DNA from: Fibrobacter sp. UWB13
Lineage (GTDB): Bacteria; Fibrobacterota; Fibrobacteria; Fibrobacterales; Fibrobacteraceae
Assembly: GCF_900177805.1 (NCBI RefSeq)
Contig: NZ_FXAX01000004.1
Span: 62,001 to 126,000 of the forward strand
Direction: 5' to 3'
Length of the DNA stretch: 64,000 nt
A program made the position numbers and the translations under genes. The notes under the pieces are model-generated. The model did no database searches. It was given only the letters and a program-made list of their open reading frames with translations, and was not told the origin of the DNA. Below, piece by piece: positions 35,253-43,626 of this stretch (its first letter is position 1; every line of letters starts with the position of its first letter).

Positions 35253-37688
35253 TTACTCATCCTTCACGCAACGGACACTTTGTCCATAAGTTTTTGAGCC
35301 TTGGTACAAATAGAATTTGGTATAAATGTTGTTTATATTCGAATACTGGGCTTCATACGCATCCTCTTCTTCGGAGGTCCAATAATAGACATTAGAACCA
35401 ATGTTACTCCAATTAGTTGCAGAGATTCGTCTTCCAGTCGGGAGTGCCGTAAATCCATAAGCATCCACGCCGTTATTGTCTTCCGTTCCGGCATAATCCC
35501 ATCCGGTCAAAGCCTTGAGGGTATCACCGGCCACGCCAGCATTCCCTAAGTACACGCTCAACCAGCCCCAATCATCACGGACCGGCAAGTGCCAACCGTC
35601 AGGACAAATTCCCTGTATCTGACGATTGCCAAGCTCGCAAGTTTTGCCATAACCGCAATCCAGCGGTTCCTTTGAATCATTCGCCAAAGCGACCGAGTCA
35701 ATCGCCGCAGCCCAAGTGTAATAGCGACCGCTCACCTCGCAATATTTCGTGGTATCGTGGTAGCACCAGCTATTACCCTTCAAACTCGGCGTCTTCACGC
35801 TATCGGCGTAGTTCAAGTTCTCCGCCATCCACACCTTTGAATAATCCTTTTCTTTCACTTCGATTTTCACAACTTTATACACACGCTTATCGCGAGGGTC
35901 AACCATTGAGTCGTATTTGATATTCGGATTAAAACGCAATTCCTTAGGCACGTCCCAGCTCCATTCTTTCGTCACAACATAGCTACTGCTAGACACAGCC
36001 GCACTGCTACTCGATTTTGCAGAACTGCTGCTAGACTTCGTTTCGCCAACACTAGAACTTGAAGAAGATTTAATCGCTGCAGTCGAAGGATCACCCTTGA
36101 TGCAACGTACACTCTGTCCATATTTTTTTGAACCTTGGAACAAATAGAATTTAGTATAAATGTTGTTTATATTCGAATATTGCGCTTCATACGTACCATC
36201 CTCTTCGGAACTCCAATAATAAACATTAGAACCAACATTGCTCCAGCTAGATGTAGAAACCATCCTTCCGGTCGGAAGCGCCGCAAATCCATAGGCATCT
36301 ACGCCGTTATTGTCAGCCGTTCCGGCGTAATCCCAGCCAGTCAGCGCCTTGAGGCTATCTCCGGCCACGCCAGCGTTCCCCAGAGCTACGCTCAACAATC
36401 CCCATTCATGGAGCGTCGGCAAATGCCAGCCGTCAGGGCAAATTCCCTGCACTCCGCGATTAATTCCACACGTCTTGCCATAACCGCAATTCAGCGGATT
36501 CTTTGAATCGTTTGCCAAAGCCACAGAGTCTATCGCCGCCGCCCAAGTGTAATAGCGACCGCTTACCTTACAATTTTTCTCATCATTATTGTAGCACCAG
36601 TTTTGGCCTTTCAAGCTCGGCGTCTTGACGCTATCGGCATAGTTCAGGTTTTCGGCCATCCACACCTGCGAATAATCATGCTCCTTCACTTCGATTTTTA
36701 CAACTTTGTACACTTGCTTGTCGCGCGGGTCGATTATCGAGTCGTACTTGATATTCGGATTAAAGCGAGCTTCCTTCGACACATCCCAGCTCCACCCATC
36801 TGTCTTGACGCTGTCGCTATTTTTTTCCTTTGAAACATTAGTAGCAAACGCATCGACCGCCGTTTCAAAATCGGGAACTTCATTTGCGAATCCCCAATTT
36901 TCCATATTCTTACGAATGGAATCCATCACGGCTTTAGCCACGGCATTCGCAATCCAGTCGGTAATCGCTTTTTTCGTATCATCATCGTTCCACTTGCCGC
37001 TTTCTGCAAAGGAATCATTGAATTTATCCAGACGTTTCGCAAGCGTTTTCACATCGGCATCGCCTTGCATCAACACGCTTATAGCAAGGAGCGTCGCATC
37101 CGCATCGCTTGTTCCAAAAATATCCAAATCTTCAAATTCGGCCGATTCACCAGCCATCCCGAATGCGGCAAGCACTTCCCTTTCAGCCAATTCCTTAGCC
37201 TCGTCGAAAGTCTTGCCCTTTTCAGTCACATAGTACATCACGCGCTCGTATTCCAAGTTCGTAAGCAAGTTGACATTCACATGCGTACGATCCTTAAGAT
37301 TCGTTAACGCACGGAGCGTCATTTTATCCGAGACTTTTTTCCCCGTCATTTCGCTACGGTATTCGCCTGTCACTTCAACAACAGCACAAGCCGTAGACAA
37401 GTTCACCTTTTCAACAACAAATTCACCCATGTTATTTTTGACTTCACCCTCAAAAACTTCATCCGTGAATTCCATTGTCTTGCAGTCGATTCCCTGCACC
37501 GTCACCGCGGAGCCCTTCACGAACGGGCCCTTTTGGGAAACGCCTGCAATATCCAAGTTCTTGATGGCGTAAAGGCCTTCGCTCTGTTCGTCCGTACCGG
37601 CCGTCTTATCACCAGAACAAGCCCAAAAAGACGTCCCAAATACAAGAGCCGCCAAAAGATTCCATTTTGTCATTGTTTTAGTGAGCAT
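35253..37688 (-). CDS. Surface lipoprotein with two nearly identical Fib_succ_major domains (module D)
   Basis: About 811 residues. Lipobox SFWAC; shared N-terminal domain (IAGVSQKGPFVKGSAVTVQG, SEMTGKKVSDKMTL, LTNLEYERVMYYVTEKGKTF); two TIGR02145 domains separated by a Ser-rich linker. The two domains are close copies (both contain VAGD.LKALTGWDYAGT, NVYYW.SEE and YSNINNIYTKFYL), so this is a recent internal duplication. Both carry an unusual insertion IEVKE(H/K)DYS before QVWMAENL or KVWMAENL. The start is uncertain: ATG 37688 is given; a GTG at 37700 overlapping the regulator stop and an ATG at 37673 also precede the signal peptide. Only structural gene of module D. Confidence 0.85.
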   Translation of the reverse strand: MLTKTMTKWNLLAALVFGTSFWACSGDKTAGTDEQSEGLYAIKNLDIAGVSQKGPFVKGSAVTVQGIDCKTMEFTDEVFEGEVKNNMGEFVVEKVNLSTACAVVEVTGEYRSEMTGKKVSDKMTLRALTNLKDRTHVNVNLLTNLEYERVMYYVTEKGKTFDEAKELAEREVLAAFGMAGESAEFEDLDIFGTSDADATLLAISVLMQGDADVKTLAKRLDKFNDSFAESGKWNDDDTKKAITDWIANAVAKAVMDSIRKNMENWGFANEVPDFETAVDAFATNVSKEKNSDSVKTDGWSWDVSKEARFNPNIKYDSIIDPRDKQVYKVVKIEVKEHDYSQVWMAENLNYADSVKTPSLKGQNWCYNNDEKNCKVSGRYYTWAAAIDSVALANDSKNPLNCGYGKTCGINRGVQGICPDGWHLPTLHEWGLLSVALGNAGVAGDSLKALTGWDYAGTADNNGVDAYGFAALPTGRMVSTSSWSNVGSNVYYWSSEEDGTYEAQYSNINNIYTKFYLFQGSKKYGQSVRCIKGDPSTAAIKSSSSSSVGETKSSSSSAKSSSSAAVSSSSYVVTKEWSWDVPKELRFNPNIKYDSMVDPRDKRVYKVVKIEVKEKDYSKVWMAENLNYADSVKTPSLKGNSWCYHDTTKYCEVSGRYYTWAAAIDSVALANDSKEPLDCGYGKTCELGNRQIQGICPDGWHLPVRDDWGWLSVYLGNAGVAGDTLKALTGWDYAGTEDNNGVDAYGFTALPTGRRISATNWSNIGSNVYYWTSEEEDAYEAQYSNINNIYTKFYLYQGSKTYGQSVRCVKDE

Positions 37689-37696
37689 AATTCTAG

Positions 37697-38557
37697 TCAC
37701 TCCCCTCTATTTTTTGATAACACATCCATATCGCCATATTCAATCTTTTCCGTCAGCGGGAAAAGTTGCATATTCAAGCGGCAAACTTTTTCAATCTTTT
37801 TGTCGGCAGAAACAATCGACACAATGCGCTTGCGGAACGCCGCAATTTCATCCACAACCTTCTTGTAGCTTTCGGCTGTCATGCCCATCGTGATGCCGCT
37901 AAAGTGGCGTTCCGAAATAGGCAATTTATCCAAAGCGTCAAGCGCAAACTCGCCCATCTGGCGCAACAGCGAATGCACCGCCACGGCCACCACATTCAAA
38001 TTTCCCGTCGAAAGCGAAGTACTCGTCTGGTGATAATTCCCTTTGATATCGCGAGTCAAAAGCCCAGCCTTGAGCAAAAAGCGCAAGCTATCACTGACAT
38101 CCGCAGCAGAAATCGCAGGCTTGCACACTTTGGCAATTTCGTTCGGCTTTGCGCCCGGCATAGCCACAGCCAATTCACGAACAACAGAATGCTTCCAAGT
38201 CTCGTAGTAAGTGTACATCTCGCTGCCGAGAATTTTCACGCGATTCGCTTCACCAAGCGCCTGCATTTCCTCAAAGCACTTCTTCTTTTCCTGTTCCGTC
38301 TTTGCTCCCTCATAACGTACCAGCAAAACGAAGTAATCCAATTCATAGCCAAGCAAGCCCATTGCAAGTGCAGTCTTTTTCGCTCCTTCTTCGCGAAGAC
38401 GCGTCTTGCCATCACATACAAGTTTCAGGTACGAACCCGACGCAAATCCAGCCACCTTCGCAAATTCTCGCCACGTAAACGCAGAACAACGCTTGCGTTC
38501 CTTGTAGTAATCGAGAATATACTCGCGATAGTTTTTGTATTCTGTAACCGTTTTCAT
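37697..38557 (-). CDS. TIGR02147/DUF4423 regulator of module D
   Basis: 286 residues, the most divergent of the four: MKTVTEYKNYREYILDYYKE, HTH-like region TWREFAKVAGFASGSYLKLV, then CDGKTRLREEGAKKTALAMGL; wing-like LLKAGLLTRDIKGNYHQTST; C-terminal VCRLNMQLFPLTEKIEYGDM. The operator region also differs: no clear proximal half-site at the usual place, and a TTCTATAGAA palindrome upstream. The box 5 nt before the ATG is TATTTTTA rather than TATATTTG. The stop overlaps the possible GTG start of the lipoprotein. Confidence 0.87.
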   Translation of the reverse strand: MKTVTEYKNYREYILDYYKERKRCSAFTWREFAKVAGFASGSYLKLVCDGKTRLREEGAKKTALAMGLLGYELDYFVLLVRYEGAKTEQEKKKCFEEMQALGEANRVKILGSEMYTYYETWKHSVVRELAVAMPGAKPNEIAKVCKPAISAADVSDSLRFLLKAGLLTRDIKGNYHQTSTSLSTGNLNVVAVAVHSLLRQMGEFALDALDKLPISERHFSGITMGMTAESYKKVVDEIAAFRKRIVSIVSADKKIEKVCRLNMQLFPLTEKIEYGDMDVLSKNRGE

Positions 38558-38570
38558 GATATTAAAAATA
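38558..38570 (-). promoter_or_regulatory. Module D promoter box
   Basis: TATTTTTA on the minus strand at 38563-38570, 5 nt before the regulator ATG, the same spacing as TATATTTG in modules A-C but a weaker match to TAnnTTTG. Confidence 0.35.
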
Positions 38571-38698
38571 GAAACACTGGATTAAGCATGCAATAGCATT
38601 TAATATTTTTTCAAAAACAAAAATGGCGATTTTAAGCATATTTCAGCACTTTTCAAAAGATATTAAAGAAAATTCAAAAACATAAAACAAAAATTGAA

Positions 38699-38710
38699 TT
38701 CTATAGAACA
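38699..38710. promoter_or_regulatory. Module D distal operator candidate
   Basis: TTCTATAGAA palindrome (38699-38708) overlapping AGAACA (38705-38710), placed directly beside the U-tract of the decarboxylase-operon terminator, as in the other modules. Confidence 0.4.
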
Positions 38711-38738
38711 AAAAAAATCCCCCGGCAAAAGCCGAGGG
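38711..38738 (-). terminator. Terminator of the decarboxylase operon
   Basis: Minus strand CCCTCGGC-TTTT-GCCGGGGG followed by eight T. Confidence 0.8.
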
Positions 38739-38756
38739 AATTTAAAGTTTTCATTT

Positions 38757-38823
38757 CGTCATCCTGAACAACGTGAAGGATCCAGTAAAATCTTGGGATT
38801 GCTTCGCGCTGCTCGCAATGACG
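38757..38823. repeat. Dispersed mosaic repeat with CGTCAT/ATGACG ends
   Basis: 67 bp bounded by CGTCAT (38757-38762) and ATGACG (38818-38823). It joins a GTCATCCTGAAC...GTGAAGGATCC part to a GATTGCTTCGCGCTGCTCGC-type part. The same building blocks recur at 47794, 58605 and 59329 and in frame in lipoprotein linkers. Confidence 0.75.
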
Positions 38824-38833
38824 AATCAGTAAA

Positions 38834-39994
38834 CTAGCTCAAGCGGCTGATCATGTAACCAGCGCAAACTGCCGTACCAATCACGCCAGAGACGTTCGGG
38901 CCCATAGCGTGCATGAGGAGGAAGTTCTGCGGGTCATACTTGGCACCTTCAACCTGAGAAACACGGGCAGCCATCGGCACAGCGGAAACGCCTGCGGAAC
39001 CGATAAGCGGGTTCACCGGGTTCTTCGGAGAGCACTTGTTCATGATCTTTGCGAGGAGCAAACCGCCGAAAGTGGAGAAGCCAAAGGCAACCACACCCAT
39101 AGCGATGATCATGAGAGTCTGCGGCTTGAGGAAGATGTCAGCAGACATCGTGAGACCCACGGACGTGCCGAGGAAGATCGTCACAATGTTCATGAGTTCG
39201 TTCGAAGAAGTCTTCACGAGGCGTTCAACGACACCAGCTTCCTTGAAGATGTTGCCCATCATAAGCATGATGATAAGGGCAGAGGCATCCGGCACGACGA
39301 GCACGCAAACGATCATCACCATCACGGCAAACACGATGCGTTCGGCCTTGGAAACCTGGCGGAGAGCCTTCATGCGAATCTTGCGTTCAGCGTCGTTCGT
39401 CATAGCGCGCATGATAGGCGGCTGAATGAGCGGCACGAGAGCCATGTAGGTGTAAGCAGCAACGGCGATGGGGCCGATGAGGTGCTTAGCAAGCTTGTTC
39501 GCAGTGAAGATGGACGTCGGACCGTCAGCACCACCGATGATACCGATGGAAGCTGCTTCACCGAGCGTAAAGCCACCGAGAGCGACAGCTGCAAACATGG
39601 TCATGAACACGCCAAACTGTGCGCCACCACCAAGGATGAGCGTACGCGGATTAGCGATAAGCGGTCCAAAGTCCGTCATGGCACCCACGCCCAAGAAGAT
39701 GATGGGCGGGAAGAGTTCCAGATGGATACCCTGGCTGATGTAGTAGTAGAGACCGCCAGTCGGGCTGAACATACCTTCGATGCTCCAGCCACCGTCGTAG
39801 AACGCGACGGACGGGATGTTCACCGCAAGTGCACCGATAGCAATCGGCAAGAGCAGAAGCGGTTCGTATTTTTTGACAATCGCAAGGAACATCAACACGA
39901 AGCTCACGATCCACATGATTACCATCGGAACGGTAATCTGCGCGAATCCTGTGCTCGAGGCGAAGTCCGCGACTGAGTTAATAATTCCACTCAT
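38834..39994 (-). CDS. Sodium ion-translocating decarboxylase, beta subunit
   Basis: 386 residues, polytopic inner-membrane protein. It couples decarboxylation of a carboxybiotin carrier to Na+ export in oxaloacetate, methylmalonyl-CoA or glutaconyl-CoA decarboxylases. The conserved segment SIGIIGGADGPTSIFTANKL is present (Asp157, the Asp essential for Na+ transport in this family), as are LELFPPIIFLGVGAMTDFGP and FLGTSVGLTMSAD. Last gene of a three-gene operon, 14 bp after the biotin carrier. The carboxyltransferase alpha subunit is not in the window, so the substrate is not fixed; methylmalonyl-CoA or oxaloacetate would fit a succinate/propionate-type metabolism. Confidence 0.93.
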   Translation of the reverse strand: MSGIINSVADFASSTGFAQITVPMVIMWIVSFVLMFLAIVKKYEPLLLLPIAIGALAVNIPSVAFYDGGWSIEGMFSPTGGLYYYISQGIHLELFPPIIFLGVGAMTDFGPLIANPRTLILGGGAQFGVFMTMFAAVALGGFTLGEAASIGIIGGADGPTSIFTANKLAKHLIGPIAVAAYTYMALVPLIQPPIMRAMTNDAERKIRMKALRQVSKAERIVFAVMVMIVCVLVVPDASALIIMLMMGNIFKEAGVVERLVKTSSNELMNIVTIFLGTSVGLTMSADIFLKPQTLMIIAMGVVAFGFSTFGGLLLAKIMNKCSPKNPVNPLIGSAGVSAVPMAARVSQVEGAKYDPQNFLLMHAMGPNVSGVIGTAVCAGYMISRLS

Positions 39995-40008
39995 TGACTT
40001 TTACCTCA

Positions 40009-40374
40009 TTAGGCAATGGTCATCAAGACCTGGCCATCAGTAACAGTGTCGGTTTCCTTGACGGAGATAGAGGTAACCTTGCCTGCGCACGGAGCGACGA
40101 CCGGGTTTTCCATCTTGAGGGCTTCGATAACAGCCACTTCCTGGTTGGCAGCAACAGTGTCACCAACGTTAACCTTGAGCTTGAACACAGAGCCAGCGAG
40201 CGGGCTCTTGACTTCGGTGCCACCAGCGACGGCCGGAGCGGCTGCCGGAGCAGCAGGAGCCGGTGCCGGAGCGGCAACCGGAGCAGCAGGAGCTGCAGCA
40301 ACTGCGGAATCAAGAACTTCTACTTCGACGTCGTAGGTCTTGCCTTCGAAACTGATACGGACTGTTTTCTTCAT
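40009..40374 (-). CDS. Biotin carboxyl carrier subunit of the Na+ decarboxylase
   Basis: 121 residues. N-terminal strand MKKTVRISFEGKTYDVEVEV, a long Ala/Pro hinge (residues 25-50), and a biotinyl domain with the biotin site EALKMEN at Lys87 (Leu in place of the usual Met in the EAMKM motif). It swings the carboxyl group from the carboxyltransferase to the membrane beta subunit. Located between the gamma-like and beta genes, as in methylmalonyl-CoA decarboxylase clusters. Confidence 0.93.
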   Translation of the reverse strand: MKKTVRISFEGKTYDVEVEVLDSAVAAAPAAPVAAPAPAPAAPAAAPAVAGGTEVKSPLAGSVFKLKVNVGDTVAANQEVAVIEALKMENPVVAPCAGKVTSISVKETDTVTDGQVLMTIA

Positions 40375-40422
40375 TTTTATTTTTCCTGGCTTAAAAGCCT
40401 GTTAAGTTTTAAAAGTTGAACC

Positions 40423-41265
40423 TTACTTGACGATCGTCCAAGCAGGGGAGTTAATGTTTCTGTAAGCGGTCACGCGGCAGGGCTGACCAAGAGCCTGCGT
40501 TGCAGCAGCGGTAGCGATCACGAGGAACTGTTCGTTTGTAAGTCCCGGATGTTCTTCGAGGGCGGCAACGGCGGCAATGCCAAGGAACGCCTGGAGCTGC
40601 TTGTTGGTGAATCCCGGATGGATGCTCTTTGCATTCGGGTCCCAGTCGCAGTGAGCCGGAGCACGAACCGCAGGAGCCGGAGCGGCAGCAGCGGCAGCGG
40701 CCGGAGCAGCCTTCTTAGCAGGAGCCGGAGCCTTGACCTTGTCCAAACCGAGCTTCTTCATGATTGCGCTCATGATAGTGCAGAGGACGAGGAGGCCAAT
40801 GATCACAGACATCACGACGATGAGGCCTGTTGCCTGGAATTCGACGAGCTTGCCAAGGGTGAACTTCTGGACTTCACCATGGCACTTGCCACCTTCCATC
40901 TTGCCCTGGCAGTATTCGCTACCGAGCTTTGCCTTAGCAATCGGGAGCACGGCCGTACCGTTGGCATTTTCAACGGAATCGCGAATATCGCGGGCGCGAA
41001 CGGACTGTTCGTATGTCTTATAAAGAATGGAATAGCCACCACCGTGAGTTTCCACAATCTGGAAAACAGTAGATTCATCCATCCACTTGAGCTGTTCCTT
41101 GATCGGGGCAGCAATGGAGTCCGGCATCAGAGCAATCTGCTCGTCAAAACGGCCAACCTTTGCAGCCTTGGAAGCAGCAGGTTGAGCTACGATTTCAGAC
41201 GCGAAGGCACCGGAAACCGTTGTCACCGCGGCAAAAAGCATAGCTTTCTTTAGTGTATCATTCAT
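40423..41265 (-). CDS. Gamma-like (OadG family) decarboxylase subunit with an extra periplasmic N-terminal domain
   Basis: 280 residues, much longer than typical OadG/MmdD (about 80-120). A signal peptide (ending GAFA) and a roughly 120-residue extracytoplasmic part with two Cys (YCQGKMEGGKC) precede the single membrane segment LIVVMSVIIGLLVLCTIMSA (about 147-166). An Ala/Pro hinge and a C-terminal HPGLTNEQFLVIATAAATQA, VTAYRNINSPAWTIVK follow; this tail resembles the OadG C-terminus that docks on the alpha subunit. Two related segments (HPGFTNKQLQAFLGIAAVAA and HPGLTNEQFLVIATAAATQA) look duplicated. Its position before the biotin carrier and beta genes supports the assignment. Confidence 0.8.
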   Translation of the reverse strand: MNDTLKKAMLFAAVTTVSGAFASEIVAQPAASKAAKVGRFDEQIALMPDSIAAPIKEQLKWMDESTVFQIVETHGGGYSILYKTYEQSVRARDIRDSVENANGTAVLPIAKAKLGSEYCQGKMEGGKCHGEVQKFTLGKLVEFQATGLIVVMSVIIGLLVLCTIMSAIMKKLGLDKVKAPAPAKKAAPAAAAAAAPAPAVRAPAHCDWDPNAKSIHPGFTNKQLQAFLGIAAVAALEEHPGLTNEQFLVIATAAATQALGQPCRVTAYRNINSPAWTIVK

Positions 41266-41345
41266 ATCGGAATGCGTCCATGTTTAATTAAGTGAACTGT
41301 TTGATAAAAATCAACGCGCGTGAATATAGCAATTTTAAAGACTAG

Positions 41346-41380
41346 TCATTAGTCATTGGTCATTAGTTACTGGCTATAAG
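41346..41380. repeat. Heptanucleotide array beside a stop codon
   Basis: TCATTAG TCATTGG TCATTAG TTACTGG CTATAAG, directly followed by the stop codon (CTA on this strand) of the histidine-phosphatase lipoprotein. Confidence 0.7.
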
Positions 41381-43606
41381 CTACATCGTCATTGTGCCGG
41401 AAGAAAGACCCTTCACAGGCTCATAACGGAGGGTGCCGTCGGTCCCCAAGATGATCGCCACACCAGCGAGGTAATTGATCCACTGCTTCGTGTCGAAATA
41501 GCGGAGATTTGCCTTGCCGTTCGTGCAGAACGCCGTCAGCGGCACAACCATCATGTCGTGGGAAATCCACACGCCTACGCGGTTAACCTTCGCAAAGCGG
41601 GGCTTCACAATCTCGGTCATGAATTCTTCGCCACGGGACTGTAACGGATAGTAGGCATCGCTATAGCTTCCTTTATATGCATATTCCGAAGCCACGACCC
41701 AGCCACCGCCATTGCCGTTCTTGTACGTTTCAAACTTGTTTTCGTCCTTCACGAACCAGTCACCATCGAGTTCCGGCAACGTGTCGTTACCCATGCTCGT
41801 GATGCCCGCACCTGCAGCCACGTTCTCGCAAGTTTCGTAGCTACGCGTGTACGTCGAATTCACAAAGTAAATGCTTTCGCCCTTGAGCTTAGCGCCCACC
41901 GACTGCGACTGAGTCTTGCCATTAGCCGTCAAGTGACCGTTTTTACCCGTATCGTCCGTACGTTCCGCATGGCGCAAGATAAAGATGACCTTTTCGCCAG
42001 GAGCAAGCTTCTTCATGACTTCCTCGACATCGACAAATTCCTGGATATCATCCGAGGTTGCCGCACGCCAAGACTTTTTGCTCTGTTCGTAAACGTAGAA
42101 CTTATCGGCATTGATTTTACCGTTCTTGATTTGTCCATCGTAATCGCCAGCGCCAAAGCCAACTGTATCCTTTTCAATATCGGTAGCCACGCGCCAAGCC
42201 TTGATGGAGCCATCGCAAATGAAGCGGATACGCGGGCCTTCAGGCTGTTCATAGTAAGAGACAAAGTACTCGCTCTGGCTATTGCCCACATGCTTCACCA
42301 TTCCATTGGTCATCGCATTGCAAGATTCAAAGCCATGCGTACTCGTCCAGAAATTGCGCACATGCTTTTCGAAGTTCGGCACATCGCCAAGCTTCCAGCT
42401 TTCCATGTTCTTGCGGATTTTTTCAAGGCCGCCTTCAGCATCAAGCGTCAAGAGCTTGTCAGCAAGCTTTGCCTTCGAAGAATTGTCTCCCCAGTTGCCA
42501 TCGCCCTGGATGTCTGCAGCCACAAAGTCCGCAAACTGGAGCATGTCTTTCACCGAGCCAAAGCTCTGCATCATGACTGAAACCGCAAGGAGCGCGGCAC
42601 TATAATCGTCATCGCCAAATATCGTCAAGTCTTCTGCCGACTTGCTTGTAGACGTTGTCTGAGTACCACGGTTCCATCCGCCAAAGCTAAAGCCACCCGT
42701 ACTAGAACCGCCAAGGCTAATGCCAAACGAAGAAAGCACATCGCTCAGCGCACGCCCGCTTTGGCTCCCAATTGGCTGGTTGTTGCCCGCATCCTGCACA
42801 AGCTTAAGGACTCGCGGAGCCGCCATATGCGTAAGCATGTTCACATTAAACGAATCGCGCTTGGACAAGTCCACGACCGCATTGAGCTTTATAAGCGACG
42901 ACGAAAGTCCGCCTGTCAACTCGTCTTTATAAAAACCATTCGCTTCCACCCTCACATACGGCGAAACGAGGTTGACACTCCCAAAATCAAACTTTCCATT
43001 CGATGAAGTAATGCAGGTCTGATGAGTCCGTTTGGAATCCGCAAGGCGCATCACGCTATCGAGTTCCACAATTTTCACGGAAGTCCCGTAACGGAACGGC
43101 CCCTTTTCAGCAAAGCCCGTAACCGTGACACCCGCCCTGCGATAATCCGCCGCATCAACAGAATCTGCAACAGCCACAGATTCTTCCAATTTCAAAGTGC
43201 CATCACTGCATGTAACGTCAAACAATTCCTGAACGTTCTTTTCCCAATTCCCTGCAATGCAAAAATAAAGAGCATCCTCGCCAGTAACCATGAAGGATTC
43301 TCCTTCATTCGACGAGTTGCAAGCAGGCAATGATTTTGCATCCGCTACAGTGGTCGTATCGACAACTTCAACGGTATCGGGAACATTGGGCTTATCCTTG
43401 TTATCCAAGGTATCCTTCTGGTCGGGCTTGTCCTTAGACGGATTTTTACTCGAGGAACTTCCGTTCGAAGAATTTTCCTTTGAATCAGAACTAACCATAT
43501 CCAAAGACGCCTCGCAATCATCGCCCTCGCACGGCACAGAACCGTAACGGACGGAATCGCAAGACGTCCAGAACAAAAATGATAAAGCTAATATCCAAAC
43601 CCGCAT
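41381..43606 (-). CDS. Lipoprotein with a histidine-phosphatase domain
   Basis: 741 residues. Lipobox-like FWTSC at the N-terminus, a Ser/Asn/Lys-rich linker, a domain clearly related to the N-terminal domain of the module lipoproteins (VTGFAEKGPFRYGTSVKIVE, KDELTGGLSSSLIKL, LTHMAAPRVLKLV, IRKNMESW), then a roughly 200-residue histidine-phosphatase domain. The catalytic set is complete: LRHAER (His546), YTRSYET, LPELDGDW and WISHDM (His683). The family removes phosphate from small molecules, peptides or sugars, usually in the cytoplasm; here it would be outside the inner membrane. Second gene of an operon with a paralogue 20 bp upstream. Substrate unknown. Confidence 0.82.
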   Translation of the reverse strand: MRVWILALSFLFWTSCDSVRYGSVPCEGDDCEASLDMVSSDSKENSSNGSSSSKNPSKDKPDQKDTLDNKDKPNVPDTVEVVDTTTVADAKSLPACNSSNEGESFMVTGEDALYFCIAGNWEKNVQELFDVTCSDGTLKLEESVAVADSVDAADYRRAGVTVTGFAEKGPFRYGTSVKIVELDSVMRLADSKRTHQTCITSSNGKFDFGSVNLVSPYVRVEANGFYKDELTGGLSSSLIKLNAVVDLSKRDSFNVNMLTHMAAPRVLKLVQDAGNNQPIGSQSGRALSDVLSSFGISLGGSSTGGFSFGGWNRGTQTTSTSKSAEDLTIFGDDDYSAALLAVSVMMQSFGSVKDMLQFADFVAADIQGDGNWGDNSSKAKLADKLLTLDAEGGLEKIRKNMESWKLGDVPNFEKHVRNFWTSTHGFESCNAMTNGMVKHVGNSQSEYFVSYYEQPEGPRIRFICDGSIKAWRVATDIEKDTVGFGAGDYDGQIKNGKINADKFYVYEQSKKSWRAATSDDIQEFVDVEEVMKKLAPGEKVIFILRHAERTDDTGKNGHLTANGKTQSQSVGAKLKGESIYFVNSTYTRSYETCENVAAGAGITSMGNDTLPELDGDWFVKDENKFETYKNGNGGGWVVASEYAYKGSYSDAYYPLQSRGEEFMTEIVKPRFAKVNRVGVWISHDMMVVPLTAFCTNGKANLRYFDTKQWINYLAGVAIILGTDGTLRYEPVKGLSSGTMTM

Positions 43607-43626
43607 AGGTTGAATATTAGTAAAAT

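Noticed and set aside
7004-37688. Diversity-generating retroelement with Fib_succ_major targets
   Set aside because: No reverse transcriptase, template repeat or accessory gene is seen in the window; variation among copies includes substitutions of all kinds and block exchange.
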